This document shows positions 50,622 through 59,552 of a stretch of DNA of 64,000 nucleotides, piece by piece. Under the pieces are notes generated by a model, which searched no databases, had not been told where the DNA came from, and worked only from the letters and a program-made list of their open reading frames with translations. This stretch comes from Lysobacter sp. BMK333-48F3. GTDB taxonomy: Bacteria > Pseudomonadota > Gammaproteobacteria > Xanthomonadales > Xanthomonadaceae. The position numbers were made by a program, and so were the translations under genes. The first letter of the stretch is position 1. Each line of letters begins with the position of its first letter. Location: NCBI RefSeq assembly GCF_019733395.1, contig NZ_JAIHOO010000001.1, positions 2,117,001-2,181,000 on the forward strand. Reading direction: 5' to 3'.

Positions 50622-51875
50622 TCAGGCCACCGCGGCCTGGGCCTTGCCTTCGGCGCGCTCGGCGTAGCGGTCGAGCACCCGCTCGATGCGCTGGAACACC
50701 TCGCGCACCTGCTCCGGCAGCGGCAGCAGGGTGACCCGGAAATGATTGCGGTAGGGCACGTTGAAGCTCGAACCCGGCACCACCAGCACGTCTTCGGTCT
50801 CGAGCAGTTCCAGGGCGAACCGGTGGTCGTCGAAGCCCTGCGCCGCGGCCCCGGTCACCGCCGGGAAGGCGTACAGCGCGCCGGCCGGGGCGACCAGCTC
50901 CAGGTGCCTGCTGGCCTGCACCGACTCGATCACCGCGCGGCGCGCTTCGTACAGGCGGCCGCCCGGCGCGCACAGCGGGGCGATGGTGTCCTCGCCGTGC
51001 AGCGCGGCCTCGATCGCGAACTGGCCCGGCACGTTGGCGCACAGGCGCAGCGCGCCGAGCAGGTCCATGGCGTGATGGAAATCGCCGCTGGCGACCGGAT
51101 CGCCCGACAGCACCGCCCAGCCCACGCGCCAGCCGCAGGCGCGGTGCACCTTGGACAGGCCGCCGAAGCTCAGGCAGGGCAGGTCGCCGGCGATCGGCGC
51201 GACCGGGGTGAACTGGGCGCCGTCGTAGAGGATCGAGTCGTAGATCTCGTCGCACATCAGCAGCAGCTTGTGGCGCGCGGCGATGGCGACGATGCGCTCG
51301 ATCAGCTCGCGCGGGTAGGCCGCGCCGGTCGGGTTGTTGGGGTTGATCAGGACGATCGCGCGGGTGCGGCTGGAGACCAGTTGCTCGATCTCGTCCGGGT
51401 CGGGCAGGAAGCCGTTCTCCGGCTGGCAGCGGTAGTACACCGGACGGCCGTCGTTGAGGATGGTCGCCGCCGACCACAGCGGGTAGTCGGGCGAGGGCAG
51501 CAGCACTTCGTCGCCCGGGTTGAGCAGGGCGCGCAGCGACAGGTCGATCAGCTCGCTGACGCCGTTGCCGACGAACACCCGCTCCGGCGAGGCGTTGGGC
51601 GTGCCGCGCTGCTTGTGGAACGCGGCGATCGCCTCGCGCGCCATCGGCAGGCCCTGCTGATGGGTGTAGGGATCGGTGTCGGCGATGCGCTCGGCGATGG
51701 CGCGCTGCAGGTGCTCCGGCGCGCGGAAACCGAACGCGCCCGGGTTGCCGATGTTGAGCTTGATCTGCTTGCGTCCCTGGGCCTCCAGCTCGCGAGCTCG
51801 CCGGGCCAGTTCACCGCGGATTTCGTAGCGGACTTCGGACAGGCGTTCGCGGGTTTTCAGGGGCGGAAGGGACAT
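50622..51875 (-). CDS. alaA: Alanine-synthesising aminotransferase AlaA
   Basis: This 417-residue PLP fold-type I enzyme transfers the amino group from glutamate to pyruvate. Motifs: LNIGNPGAFGFRAPEHL, TPNASPERVFVGNGVSELIDLSLRALLNPGDEVLLPSPDYPLW, INPNNPTGAAYPRE (PLP Asn), CDEIYDSILYDGAQF and FGGLSKVHRACGWRVGW with the Schiff-base Lys. Close similarity to AlaA is inferred from these segments. It heads a two-gene operon with the SGNH esterase. Confidence 0.9.
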   Translation of the reverse strand: MSLPPLKTRERLSEVRYEIRGELARRARELEAQGRKQIKLNIGNPGAFGFRAPEHLQRAIAERIADTDPYTHQQGLPMAREAIAAFHKQRGTPNASPERVFVGNGVSELIDLSLRALLNPGDEVLLPSPDYPLWSAATILNDGRPVYYRCQPENGFLPDPDEIEQLVSSRTRAIVLINPNNPTGAAYPRELIERIVAIAARHKLLLMCDEIYDSILYDGAQFTPVAPIAGDLPCLSFGGLSKVHRACGWRVGWAVLSGDPVASGDFHHAMDLLGALRLCANVPGQFAIEAALHGEDTIAPLCAPGGRLYEARRAVIESVQASRHLELVAPAGALYAFPAVTGAAAQGFDDHRFALELLETEDVLVVPGSSFNVPYRNHFRVTLLPLPEQVREVFQRIERVLDRYAERAEGKAQAAVA

Positions 51876-52089
51876 CGCGGCAGGATCGGAATGGGAAAGG
51901 TGCCGTCCAGACTAGCTGAATCGCTGCCACTAATCAGCTGATCGCCCGGCCCGGCGGGGCCGGCGGCTTGCGGCGGGGCGCACGGTTCGGCCGCCCGCAT
52001 GCCGGCCGGTCCCGTCGCGCGGCCCGCCGCGACGGGCGCGGACGGCAAAACCGCTCGGCCGGCTATGTAGAATCGCGCCATGTCCCCGG

Positions 52090-53217
52090 TTGTACGCGCC
52101 TTTGACCCCTGAACTGTCCGCCCTGCAGGCGATCGGCTGGCCGATCACGGCCACGGACCCGCTGCCGGCCGACCCGGTCTGGCAGGCGGCCCTGGCCGAG
52201 CACCCGCACGCCCGCCCGGCCCGGGTGGTCGAGCAGCACCGCAGCGGCTACGTGGTCGCCGACGGTCCCGACAGCAATTTCCCGGTCGATTCCCTGCCCG
52301 AATGGCAGCGCCCGCGCTTCCCGCCCGAGCAGCGGCCCGGGGTCGGCGACTGGCTGCTGATCGAGGGCGAGGGCCGGCGCCGGGTGGTCGCGCTGCTGCC
52401 GCGGCATACCGCGATCAAGCGCGGCGCCGCCGGCGAGCACTACAAGCAGCAGCTGATCGCCGCCAACGTCGACACCGTATTCGTGGTCTGCGGCCTGGAC
52501 GCCGACTTCAACCCGCGCCGGATCGAGCGCTACCTGCTGCTGGTGCGCGGCGGCGCCGAGCCGGTGATCGTGCTGACCAAGGCCGACGAGGCCCTGGCCG
52601 CCGACGAGAACGCGATCGTCGCCGCGACCGGGGCGTTGATCGAGCTGGCCCAGGGCGTGGCGGTGCGCGCGGTCAATGCCCGCGACCGCGACGGCGTGCG
52701 CGAGGCCCTGGCCGACTGGCTGGGTCCGGGCCGCACCGCGGTGCTGGTCGGTTCCTCCGGCGCCGGCAAGTCGACCCTGACCAACAGCCTGCTCGGCATC
52801 GAACGGATGAAGACCGGCGCGGTGCGCGAGAGCGACGCCCGCGGCCGCCACACCACCACCCACCGCGCGCTGATCCCGCTGCCCACTGGCGCCTGCCTGA
52901 TCGACACCCCGGGCATGCGCGAGCTCAAGCCGACCGGCGAGGAAGACGTCGCCGAGAACTTCGCCGACGTCGAGGCCCTGGCCGAGCAGTGCAAGTTTCG
53001 CGACTGCTCGCACAACCGCGAACCCGGCTGCGCGGTGCGCGAGGCGATCGAAGGCGGGCGCCTGGACCCGCAGCGCTTCGCCAACTACCTCAAGCTGCGC
53101 GACGAAGTCGCCGGAGCCGCCAACAAGCTCGCCAACCGGCGCGCGCAGAAGGCCGATGAGAAGGTGCTGGGCAAGGCGCTGAACAAGCGCCTGGAAGACA
53201 AGTATGGGCGGCGCTGA
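52090..53217 (+). CDS. rsgA: Ribosome small-subunit GTPase RsgA
   Basis: This 375-residue protein is a circularly permuted GTPase for 30S maturation: an OB-fold start, then G4 VLTKADEAL ahead of G1 VLVGSSGAGKSTLTNSLL, G3 LIDTPGMRE and a C-terminal zinc knuckle CKFRDCSHNREPGCAV. The start is uncertain. TTG 52090 gives MYAPLTPELSALQAIGW and TTG 52102 gives MTPELSALQAIGW; the nearby ATG at 52080 is out of frame. The C-terminus is basic, fitting RNA binding. Confidence 0.93.
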   Translation: MYAPLTPELSALQAIGWPITATDPLPADPVWQAALAEHPHARPARVVEQHRSGYVVADGPDSNFPVDSLPEWQRPRFPPEQRPGVGDWLLIEGEGRRRVVALLPRHTAIKRGAAGEHYKQQLIAANVDTVFVVCGLDADFNPRRIERYLLLVRGGAEPVIVLTKADEALAADENAIVAATGALIELAQGVAVRAVNARDRDGVREALADWLGPGRTAVLVGSSGAGKSTLTNSLLGIERMKTGAVRESDARGRHTTTHRALIPLPTGACLIDTPGMRELKPTGEEDVAENFADVEALAEQCKFRDCSHNREPGCAVREAIEGGRLDPQRFANYLKLRDEVAGAANKLANRRAQKADEKVLGKALNKRLEDKYGRR

Positions 53218-53300
53218 GGCCGGCCCGGGGATGTGCGTGCTGGCCTGCGGCCGAAGGGTGCTGCGGCGACTGCGAGAGCGAGAGCAACAGCAACAGCAAC

Positions 53301-53530
53301 AGCAACAGCAAATCCCCCCTGCCCCCCTTTTTCAAAGGGGGGAGGCGATCGGGTTTCAAAGGGGGGAGGCGATCGGGGCGGTTGGTGAGGCGGCAACCGT
53401 CAGCGGCGTGCGCGGCTTTCAACGGCAGCTCGTCGCGCGCCGCCAACCTGTTCGGCCTTCGCTGCTTCCCCCTCCGAACGACGCTTTGCTGTTCCCCCCT
53501 TTGAAAAAGGGGGGCAGGGGGGATTTGCCG
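53301..53530. repeat. C-tract repeat doublet with tandem partial copies
   Basis: A CAACAG microsatellite (53284-53310) leads into CAAATCCCCCCTGCCCCCCT with TTTTCAAAGGGGGG. The block GGGGGGAGGCGATCGGG then recurs around 53355-53378. A complete inverted copy ends GGCAGGGGGGATTTGC near 53528. The interval 53218-53595 otherwise holds no gene. Confidence 0.85.
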
Positions 53531-53595
53531 TTGCCTCTGCCTCTGCCTTTGCTGCAAACCCAAACCACACCGCACCCCGCCCTCCGAGCCGCCGC

Positions 53596-54870
53596 ATGAG
53601 CCTGCTCTCGCCCAGCCTGCACGCCGAGATCCAGCACCACGCCGCGCTCGACGCGCGCATGGTCCGCGCCGCGCGCGGGATCAAGCTGCTGACCATGGCC
53701 AGTTGGCCGGCCGGGATGGAAGTGCAGTTCCTCGCCGACTACGCCCGCGGCACCGCGCGGCCGCCGGCGATCATCTATCCCAAGTACGACTTCACCGAGG
53801 TCCGCGCCGAACTGGACGCGATCGCCGCCGAGGCCGACCCCGACCATCCGCTCGGCGAGTACCTGATCGACTCCTCGCGCAGTTGGGGCGTCGCCGCGCA
53901 ACTGGTCGAATCGCTGGGTTCGCCGGCGGTAACCGACTACTCGATCCAGTTGTTCGGCCAGCCCGACGTCGCCCTGCCCGGGCAGGGCCCGAGCACGCGC
54001 GAGGCCGCCAACCACTTCATCTCGATCGCCGACGAACTCGATCGCGAGCTGATGTCGCCGGCCGAGACGGTGCAGATCTCCGCCACCGCGCTGAGCCTGC
54101 AGTTGCAGCGCGACCTCGACGACTACTTCGACAGCCGGGTGATCGACGTGGTGCTCGACCCCGAGCTGATCGCCAAGGCCGCCGCCGGCGCGACCCGGAT
54201 CCGCCTGCGCAGCGGCGCGGCGTTCAGCGACTACGACCGCCACCAGCTGCTGCAGCACGAGGCCTTCGTGCACTCGCTGACCGCGCTCAACGGCCGCGAA
54301 CAGCCGGTGCTGCCGAGCCTGGCCCTGTCCTCGCCGCGCAGCACCGCGACTCAGGAAGGCCTGGCCACCTTCGCCGAACAGATCACCGGCAGCATCGACA
54401 TCGGCCGGATGAAGCGCCTGAGCCTGCGCATCGACGCGGTGGCGATGGCGCTAGACGGCGCCGACTTCATCGAAGTGTTCCGCTACTTCATCGACGCCGG
54501 CCAATCGCCGGAAGACAGCTTCGCCTCGGCCCAGCGCGTCTACCGCGGCGTGCCGACCTCGGGCGGCTCGGCCTTCACCAAGGACACCGTCTACCTGCGC
54601 GGCCTGGTCGGCGTGCACACCTTCTTCCGCTGGGCCCTGCGCCAGCAGAAGCTGCACCTGTGCCGCTGGCTGTTCGCCGGCAAGATGACCCTCGGCGACG
54701 TGCAGCGTTTCGAGCCGCTGTTCCAGGACGGCGTGCTGGCCCCGCCGCGCTGGATGCCGCCGTGGATCACCCGCGCCAACGGCCTGGCCGGCATGCTCGC
54801 GTTCTCGCTGTTCGCCAACCGCATTCGCCTGGACCAGATGGCCGAAGGCGACTTCAGCGAAATCGGTTGA
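53596..54870 (+). CDS. DUF1704 zincin, MATCAP-like putative peptidase (QEGLA-motif protein)
   Basis: This 424-residue cytosolic protein belongs to the family named for its TATQEGLATF motif (E254). It has an HExxxH zinc site, HEAFVH (H221, E222, H226), as in the eukaryotic MATCAP (KIAA0895) tubulin tyrosine carboxypeptidases, which share this DUF. The bacterial name (flavohaemoglobin expression-modulating) rests on genomic association only. The substrate is unknown; carboxypeptidase-like cleavage is inferred from the family. It is flanked by repeat DNA on both sides. Confidence 0.92.
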   Translation: MSLLSPSLHAEIQHHAALDARMVRAARGIKLLTMASWPAGMEVQFLADYARGTARPPAIIYPKYDFTEVRAELDAIAAEADPDHPLGEYLIDSSRSWGVAAQLVESLGSPAVTDYSIQLFGQPDVALPGQGPSTREAANHFISIADELDRELMSPAETVQISATALSLQLQRDLDDYFDSRVIDVVLDPELIAKAAAGATRIRLRSGAAFSDYDRHQLLQHEAFVHSLTALNGREQPVLPSLALSSPRSTATQEGLATFAEQITGSIDIGRMKRLSLRIDAVAMALDGADFIEVFRYFIDAGQSPEDSFASAQRVYRGVPTSGGSAFTKDTVYLRGLVGVHTFFRWALRQQKLHLCRWLFAGKMTLGDVQRFEPLFQDGVLAPPRWMPPWITRANGLAGMLAFSLFANRIRLDQMAEGDFSEIG

Positions 54871-54877
54871 CGCCTCT

Positions 54878-55033
54878 GTAGGAGCGGCGTCAGCCGCGAC
54901 AACCGCAGCGATGTACGCGAGCGCTGCGGCCGAAGCCAGCACGCCGCATGCTCTGTTATTCCCGGACGACCGGTCTTCGGACAATCCGCTGTCGGTCACC
55001 GCTGCGGTTGTCGCGGCTGACGCCGCTCCTACA
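54878..55033. repeat. REP doublet with fully complementary arms
   Basis: Forward GTAGGAGCGGCGTCAGCCGC and ACAACCGCAGCG; reverse CGCTGCGGTTGTCGCGGCTG and ACGCCGCTCCTAC. The variant bases (TCAGCC, ACAACC) are matched exactly by their partners. Confidence 0.88.
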
Positions 55034-55044
55034 GGGTTGACCCC

Positions 55045-55785
55045 TCAAGCCATATGCAAGCCGCCGTTGACCGCATAATCCGCACCGGTCACGAACGCCG
55101 CATCGTCCGAGGCCAGCCAGGCGCACAGGCTGGCGACTTCCTCCGGCTTGCCCAGCCGGCGCACCGGCACCGAGGCGGCCAGGCGGTCGAGCACGTCGGG
55201 CGGAAACGCGCTGATCGCGGCGCTGGCGACGTAACCCGGCGAGACCGTGTTGACCGTGACCCCGCGCGCGGCGAACTCCTGCGCCAGGGCGCGGGTGAAG
55301 CCGTGCATCGCCGATTTGGCGGTGGCGTAGTTGACCTGGCCGATCTGGCCCTTCTGCGCGCTGACCGAGGCGATGTTGATGATCCGGCCCCAGCCGCGCG
55401 CCGACATGCCGTCGATGACCTGCTTGGTGATGTTGAACAGGCTGTGCAGGTTGCTGGCCATGACCGCGTTCCAGTCGTCGCGGGTCATTTGCCGGAACAG
55501 CACGTCGCGGGTGCCGCCGGCGTTGTTGACCAGCACGTCGATCTCGCCGACCTCGGCCTTGACCTGGGCGAAGGCCTCCACGCTGGAGTTCCAGTCGGCG
55601 GCGTTGCCCTCCGAGGCGATGAAGTCGTAGCCCAGCTCGCGCTGCTCGCGCAACCAGGCCGCCTTGCGCGGCGAATTCGGCCCGCAGCCGGCGACCACGG
55701 TGTGGCCACTGTCGGCCAGCCTCTGGCAGATCGCGGTGCCGAGGCTGCCCATGCCGCTGGTGACGTAGGCGATGCGGAGTGTCAT
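55045..55785 (-). CDS. phaB: SDR oxidoreductase, acetoacetyl-CoA reductase (PhaB)-like
   Basis: This 246-residue SDR matches beta-ketoacyl-CoA reductases of polyhydroxyalkanoate synthesis: N-terminal cofactor motif TSGMGSLGTAICQRLADSG, NNAGGTRDVLFRQM, catalytic Ser in NIASVSAQKGQIGQ and Tyr/Lys in VNYATAKSAMHGFTRALAQE, then VNTVSPGYVAS. It would reduce acetoacetyl-CoA with NADPH. The cofactor preference is inferred. No phaA or phaC lies in this window, so the PHA role rests on homology. Flanked by REP doublets on both sides. Confidence 0.85.
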   Translation of the reverse strand: MTLRIAYVTSGMGSLGTAICQRLADSGHTVVAGCGPNSPRKAAWLREQRELGYDFIASEGNAADWNSSVEAFAQVKAEVGEIDVLVNNAGGTRDVLFRQMTRDDWNAVMASNLHSLFNITKQVIDGMSARGWGRIINIASVSAQKGQIGQVNYATAKSAMHGFTRALAQEFAARGVTVNTVSPGYVASAAISAFPPDVLDRLAASVPVRRLGKPEEVASLCAWLASDDAAFVTGADYAVNGGLHMA

Positions 55786-55831
55786 GGCGAACGGTTCCTG
55801 TGTTGGACGAACGACGACGGATCGGACTTCT

Positions 55832-55992
55832 GTAGGAGCGGCGTGAGCCGCGACAACCGAAGCGGTGTACGCGAGCGTTATGGCCGAGAGCGAAAGCAGT
55901 GCAGTTGCAATCGGCCTTGACGATCAGCGGTTTCGGGGGAGAGACGCTTTCGATCGCCGCTCCGGTTGTCGCGGCTCACGCCGCTCCTACAA
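55832..55992. repeat. REP doublet
   Basis: Forward GTAGGAGCGGCGTGAGCCGC and GACAACCGAAGCG; reverse GCTCCGGTTGTCGCGGCTCA and CGCCGCTCCTACAAA. It ends 5 bp before the transporter stop. Confidence 0.85.
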
Positions 55993-55996
55993 AAGC

Positions 55997-57325
55997 TCAG
56001 GTGGCGAGCGGGTACAGCGCCAGGGCCAGCGATGCGAACATCAGCACCAGCGACACCAGCACCGCCCACTTCAAGGTGAAGCGCTGGTGGTCGCCGAAGT
56101 CGACGTTGGCCATGCCGACCAGCAGATAGGTCGAAGGCACCAGCGGGCTCAACAGGTGCACCGGCTGCCCGGCCAGCGAAGCGCGCGCCATCTCCACCGG
56201 GGTAATGCCGTAGTGGCCGGCGGCTTCCGACAGGATCGGCAGCACGCCGAAATAGAACGCGTCGTTGGACATGAAGAAGGTGAACGGCATGCTCGCGATC
56301 GCCGTGATCACCGCCAGGTAAGGGCCCCAGGCGTCCGGGATCACCGCCAGGAAGCTGCGCGACATCGCCTCGACCATGCCGGTGTTGGACAGGATGCCGG
56401 TGAAGATGCCGGCGGCGAAGATCAGCGACACCACCGCCAGCACGTTGCCGGCGTGGTTGCCGATGCGCCGGCGCTGCTCGGCCAGGTCCGGGTAGTTGAT
56501 CACCAGCGCGATCGCGAAGCCGATCATGAACAACACCGGCAACGGCAGCACGCCCAGCACCAGCGCGGTCATCAGCGCCACGGTCAGGCCGGCGTTGACC
56601 CACAGCAGCTTGGGCCGCTTGGTGTCCTCGCTGTCGGCCAGGGTCGGCAGGTTGTCGCTGGCGGTGTCCAGCTCCGGATTCCAGTCCGCGGCATGGCCGT
56701 GCAGGGTGACGATGCCCAGGCGCTTGCGTTCGCGCAGGCCCAGATACCAGGACAGCGCGAGCACCGACAGCAGCGCCACCGCCATCGCCGGCACCAGTGG
56801 CACGAACACATCGCTGGGGTCGACGTGCAGCGCGGTCGCCGCGCGCGCGGTCGGTCCGCCCCACGGGGTCAGGTTCATCACCCCGCCGGCGAGGATGGTC
56901 ACGCAGGTCAGGTTGAGCGCGTTCATGCGCAGGCGCTGGAACAGCGGCAGCATCGCCGAGACGGTGATCATGTAGGTGGTCGAGCCGTCGCCGTCGAGCG
57001 AGATCAGCATCGCCAGCACCGCGGTGCCGACCACGATCTTGAGCGGGTCGCCCTTGACCAGCTTGAGGATGCGCTTGACGATCGGATCGAACAGGCCGGC
57101 GTCGATCATGACCCCGAAGTACAGGATCGCGAACATCAGCATCACCCCGGTCGGGGCGATCTTCTTGATGCCCTCGATCATCATCTCGCCGATGCCCGCG
57201 CCGTAGCCGCCGAGCAGGGCGAAGGCGATCGGGATCACGATCAGCGCGACCAGCGGCGACAGCCGCTTGCTCATGATCAGGTACATGAAGGTCAGGACCA
57301 TGCCGAAGCCGAGCGCGGTCAACAT
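55997..57325 (-). CDS. CitMHS-family citrate-metal symporter
   Basis: This 442-residue inner-membrane protein has about 12 helices. CitMHS signatures include the N-terminal MLTALGFGMVLTFMYLIMSKRLSPLVALIVIPIAFALLGG, GDGSTTYMITVSAMLPLFQRLRMNALNLTCVTILAGGVMNLTPWGGPTARAATAL, IFTGILSNTGMVEAM and a central hydrophilic loop (about 205-240). It imports citrate complexed to divalent metal with protons. Together with the upstream porin and the TctDE-like regulators it forms a tricarboxylate uptake module. Confidence 0.93.
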   Translation of the reverse strand: MLTALGFGMVLTFMYLIMSKRLSPLVALIVIPIAFALLGGYGAGIGEMMIEGIKKIAPTGVMLMFAILYFGVMIDAGLFDPIVKRILKLVKGDPLKIVVGTAVLAMLISLDGDGSTTYMITVSAMLPLFQRLRMNALNLTCVTILAGGVMNLTPWGGPTARAATALHVDPSDVFVPLVPAMAVALLSVLALSWYLGLRERKRLGIVTLHGHAADWNPELDTASDNLPTLADSEDTKRPKLLWVNAGLTVALMTALVLGVLPLPVLFMIGFAIALVINYPDLAEQRRRIGNHAGNVLAVVSLIFAAGIFTGILSNTGMVEAMSRSFLAVIPDAWGPYLAVITAIASMPFTFFMSNDAFYFGVLPILSEAAGHYGITPVEMARASLAGQPVHLLSPLVPSTYLLVGMANVDFGDHQRFTLKWAVLVSLVLMFASLALALYPLAT

Positions 57326-57348
57326 GAGGGACTCCCGGGAAGGCTAGA

Positions 57349-57434
57349 AGTGAGCGGAGAGGAGTGAGGAGCGAGCGGAAGGCGGGGCGCAGAGAGCGAT
57401 TTCTCACTCCTCGCTCCCCTGCGCTCGCTCCTGC
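57349..57434. repeat. GTGAGGAGCGAGCGG inverted repeat between transporter and porin
   Basis: AGTGAGCGGAGAGGAGTGAG and GAGCGAGCGGAAG face CTCACTCCTCGCTCCCCTGC and GCTCGCTCCTGCTTC. The same element recurs within the binding protein gene start at 60948-61083. Confidence 0.82.
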
Positions 57435-57435
57435 T

Positions 57436-58620
57436 TCAAAAGTCGTACTGAAACCGCCCGGTCAACGCCCGGGTCCGGTCGAGCGTGACGCCCGCCAGCC
57501 GGTCGCGATTGCGGCTCTCGATCCAGTCGAGCATGAAGCGCAGGTTCGAACGCAGGTGCCAGTTGACGCCGAGGCTGGCCTGTTCCATCGACACGTCGCT
57601 GAAGTTCGCGCTGCCGTCGAGGTGCTGCTTGCCGCGGATCGTGTCGTAGCGCAGCGCCACCTGCCAGGCGCCGCTCTCGCGCAAGGGCTTGACCCGGGCG
57701 AAGCGGCCGGTCTTGCTGTCGTAAGGCATCGATTCGCCAGTCAGGAACCAGCCGACCAGGCCGTAGGCGGAACGCACCTGGCCGCGCTGCGAACCGTCGT
57801 CGAAGTTCGCTCCGCCCAATTCCGACTGCACATACAGCGGCCCCTGCGACAGGCCGAACTCCAGCGAGTACTTGTCGACGTCGGTGTCCAGGCCGCGGTT
57901 GAAGTTGACCAGGGTCGCGCGGCTGTTGTCGGACAGGTGGCCGGCCGGGCGCGGTGCGATGCGCAGCCCATTGGCGCCGTCGCGGCCCGGATGATCGTAG
58001 TACTCGCGCGCCAGCGACAGGCCCAGATGCAGGGTGCGGTCTTCGTCGCGCAGCGGCGTCCAGGTGCCGCGCGCGCCGACCGCATGGCCCTTGACCTTCC
58101 AGGCGTCGATGCTTTCCAGGCTGTAGACGCTGCCGCCGACGGTATAGTCCGGGCGCGCGGTGATCCAGGCCGCGCCGAGCCGGTACAGCGGCGCGACCGA
58201 ACTGGCGAACATCGAGCGCTCCATGAACACGCCGTAGTTCGAGCTGATCCGGTCGTCGAGGGTGAAGTACTGCTTGAACTGGCCGACGGTCAGCTTGCCG
58301 GCCTTGAAATCGCGGGTGAGGTAGACGTCCTTGGCCTCGACGCTGTCGCCGGAGAACTCGTCCTGCAGGCCGGCGAAGTCGCCTTCGATCTTGTAGCCCC
58401 AGCCGTAGAACTTGCCCGACAGGTCCAGCCACAGCCGGCGCACTTCGGTGTCGTCGGGGTTGCGCGGGCCGCGCGCGTCGTTGTCGAAACTGGCGAAGTC
58501 CCAGTGGATGCGGCCGCCGAATTCGGCGGTGACCGGGCCTTCGGCCTCGTCGGCGGCGAAGGCGGGCGCGGCGGCCAGGCACAGTGCGACGCACGCGGCG
58601 GCGTGGCGGATACACGACAT
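57436..58620 (-). CDS. OprP/OprO-type outer-membrane porin
   Basis: This 394-residue protein has a signal peptide (MSCIRHAAACVALCLAAAPAFAA). The barrel opens TAEFGGRIHWDFASFDNDA and includes FYGWGYKIEGDFAGLQDEFSGDSVEAKDVYLTRDFKAGKLTVGQFKQYFTLDDRISSNYGVFMERSMFA, a signature of the OprP family of anion porins, ending ALTGRFQYDF with a terminal Phe. Though named for phosphate, here it is upstream of CitMHS and divergent from a TctD-like regulator, so a tricarboxylate route is more likely. That substrate is inferred from context. Confidence 0.92.
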   Translation of the reverse strand: MSCIRHAAACVALCLAAAPAFAADEAEGPVTAEFGGRIHWDFASFDNDARGPRNPDDTEVRRLWLDLSGKFYGWGYKIEGDFAGLQDEFSGDSVEAKDVYLTRDFKAGKLTVGQFKQYFTLDDRISSNYGVFMERSMFASSVAPLYRLGAAWITARPDYTVGGSVYSLESIDAWKVKGHAVGARGTWTPLRDEDRTLHLGLSLAREYYDHPGRDGANGLRIAPRPAGHLSDNSRATLVNFNRGLDTDVDKYSLEFGLSQGPLYVQSELGGANFDDGSQRGQVRSAYGLVGWFLTGESMPYDSKTGRFARVKPLRESGAWQVALRYDTIRGKQHLDGSANFSDVSMEQASLGVNWHLRSNLRFMLDWIESRNRDRLAGVTLDRTRALTGRFQYDF

Positions 58621-58844
58621 CGATGTTCTCCCGTTGCCCCGTCGCCGACCCGTTTTTTATGGGATTTCCGGCGACAGGCGCGCATGTCTGCGCTTATAGT
58701 TGCTTCAGCCGGGACGGCCAGCCGCAACCCCTCGAACCCAGGCTAGGCGGGCGAAGCTGTCATTGACCTGTCATGCCGTCCCCGCCCGTCCGATCCGATC
58801 GGCGGCTTCACCTGACCGCGGCCGCGCCGCGACGAGAGCATTGC

Positions 58845-59552
58845 GTGCGCATCCTGCTGGTCGAGGACAATGCGGACCTGGCCGACGCCATCGTCAGGCG
58901 CATGCGCCGCGACGGCCATGCGGTGGACTGGCAATCCGACGGCGTCGCCGCGGCCAGCGTGCTGCGCTACCAGGCCTTCGACCTGATCGTGCTCGACATC
59001 GGCCTGCCGCGGCTCAGCGGCTTCGGCTTGCTGGCCGGCCTGCGCGAACGCGGCGACGCCACGCCGGTGCTGATGCTGACCGCGCGCGACGGCATCGAGG
59101 ACCGGGTCAAGGCGCTCGATGCCGGCGCCGACGACTACCTCAGCAAGCCGTTCGATTTCCGCGAGTTCGAAGCGCGCTGCCGCGCGCTGCTGCGCCGCCA
59201 TCAGGGCCGCGCCGCCGACGCGGTGCAGATCGGCGGCCTGGTGTTCGACGCCGGCGCGCACCGGGTGACCCTGGACGGCGAAGCGATCGAACTGCCGAAC
59301 CGCGAGTTCCGCCTGCTCGAGATCCTGATCGGCCGGCTCGGCCAGGCGGTCGGCAAGGACGAGATCGGCAACGGCCTGTTCGGCTTCGACGACGAGGCCG
59401 GGCCGAACGCGATCGAGCTCTACGTCGGCCGCTTGCGCAAGCGCCTGGCGGCGGCGCCGTTGCGCATCGTCACCGTGCGCGGCGTCGGCTATCTGCTCGA
59501 ACCCAGCGACGGCCGCGGCGCCACCGATGGCGGTGGAGCGGGCGATGACTGA
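58845..59552 (+). CDS. TctD-like OmpR-family response regulator
   Basis: This 235-residue protein starts at GTG 58845 (MRILLVEDNADLADAIV). It has a receiver domain with acidic pocket DN, phospho-Asp in DLIVLDIGLPRLSG and Lys in YLSKPFDFREF, and a C-terminal OmpR winged helix (IELPNREFRLLEILIGRLGQAVGKDEI; NAIELYVGRLRKRLAAAPLRIVTVRGVGYLL). It should switch on the divergent porin and CitMHS genes when its kinase senses tricarboxylate. It overlaps the kinase gene by 8 bases. Confidence 0.93.
   Translation: MRILLVEDNADLADAIVRRMRRDGHAVDWQSDGVAAASVLRYQAFDLIVLDIGLPRLSGFGLLAGLRERGDATPVLMLTARDGIEDRVKALDAGADDYLSKPFDFREFEARCRALLRRHQGRAADAVQIGGLVFDAGAHRVTLDGEAIELPNREFRLLEILIGRLGQAVGKDEIGNGLFGFDDEAGPNAIELYVGRLRKRLAAAPLRIVTVRGVGYLLEPSDGRGATDGGGAGDD

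Noticed and set aside
52080..52110. ATG 52080 as start of rsgA
   Set aside because: It is out of frame and stops after about 10 codons. The in-frame candidates are TTG codons.
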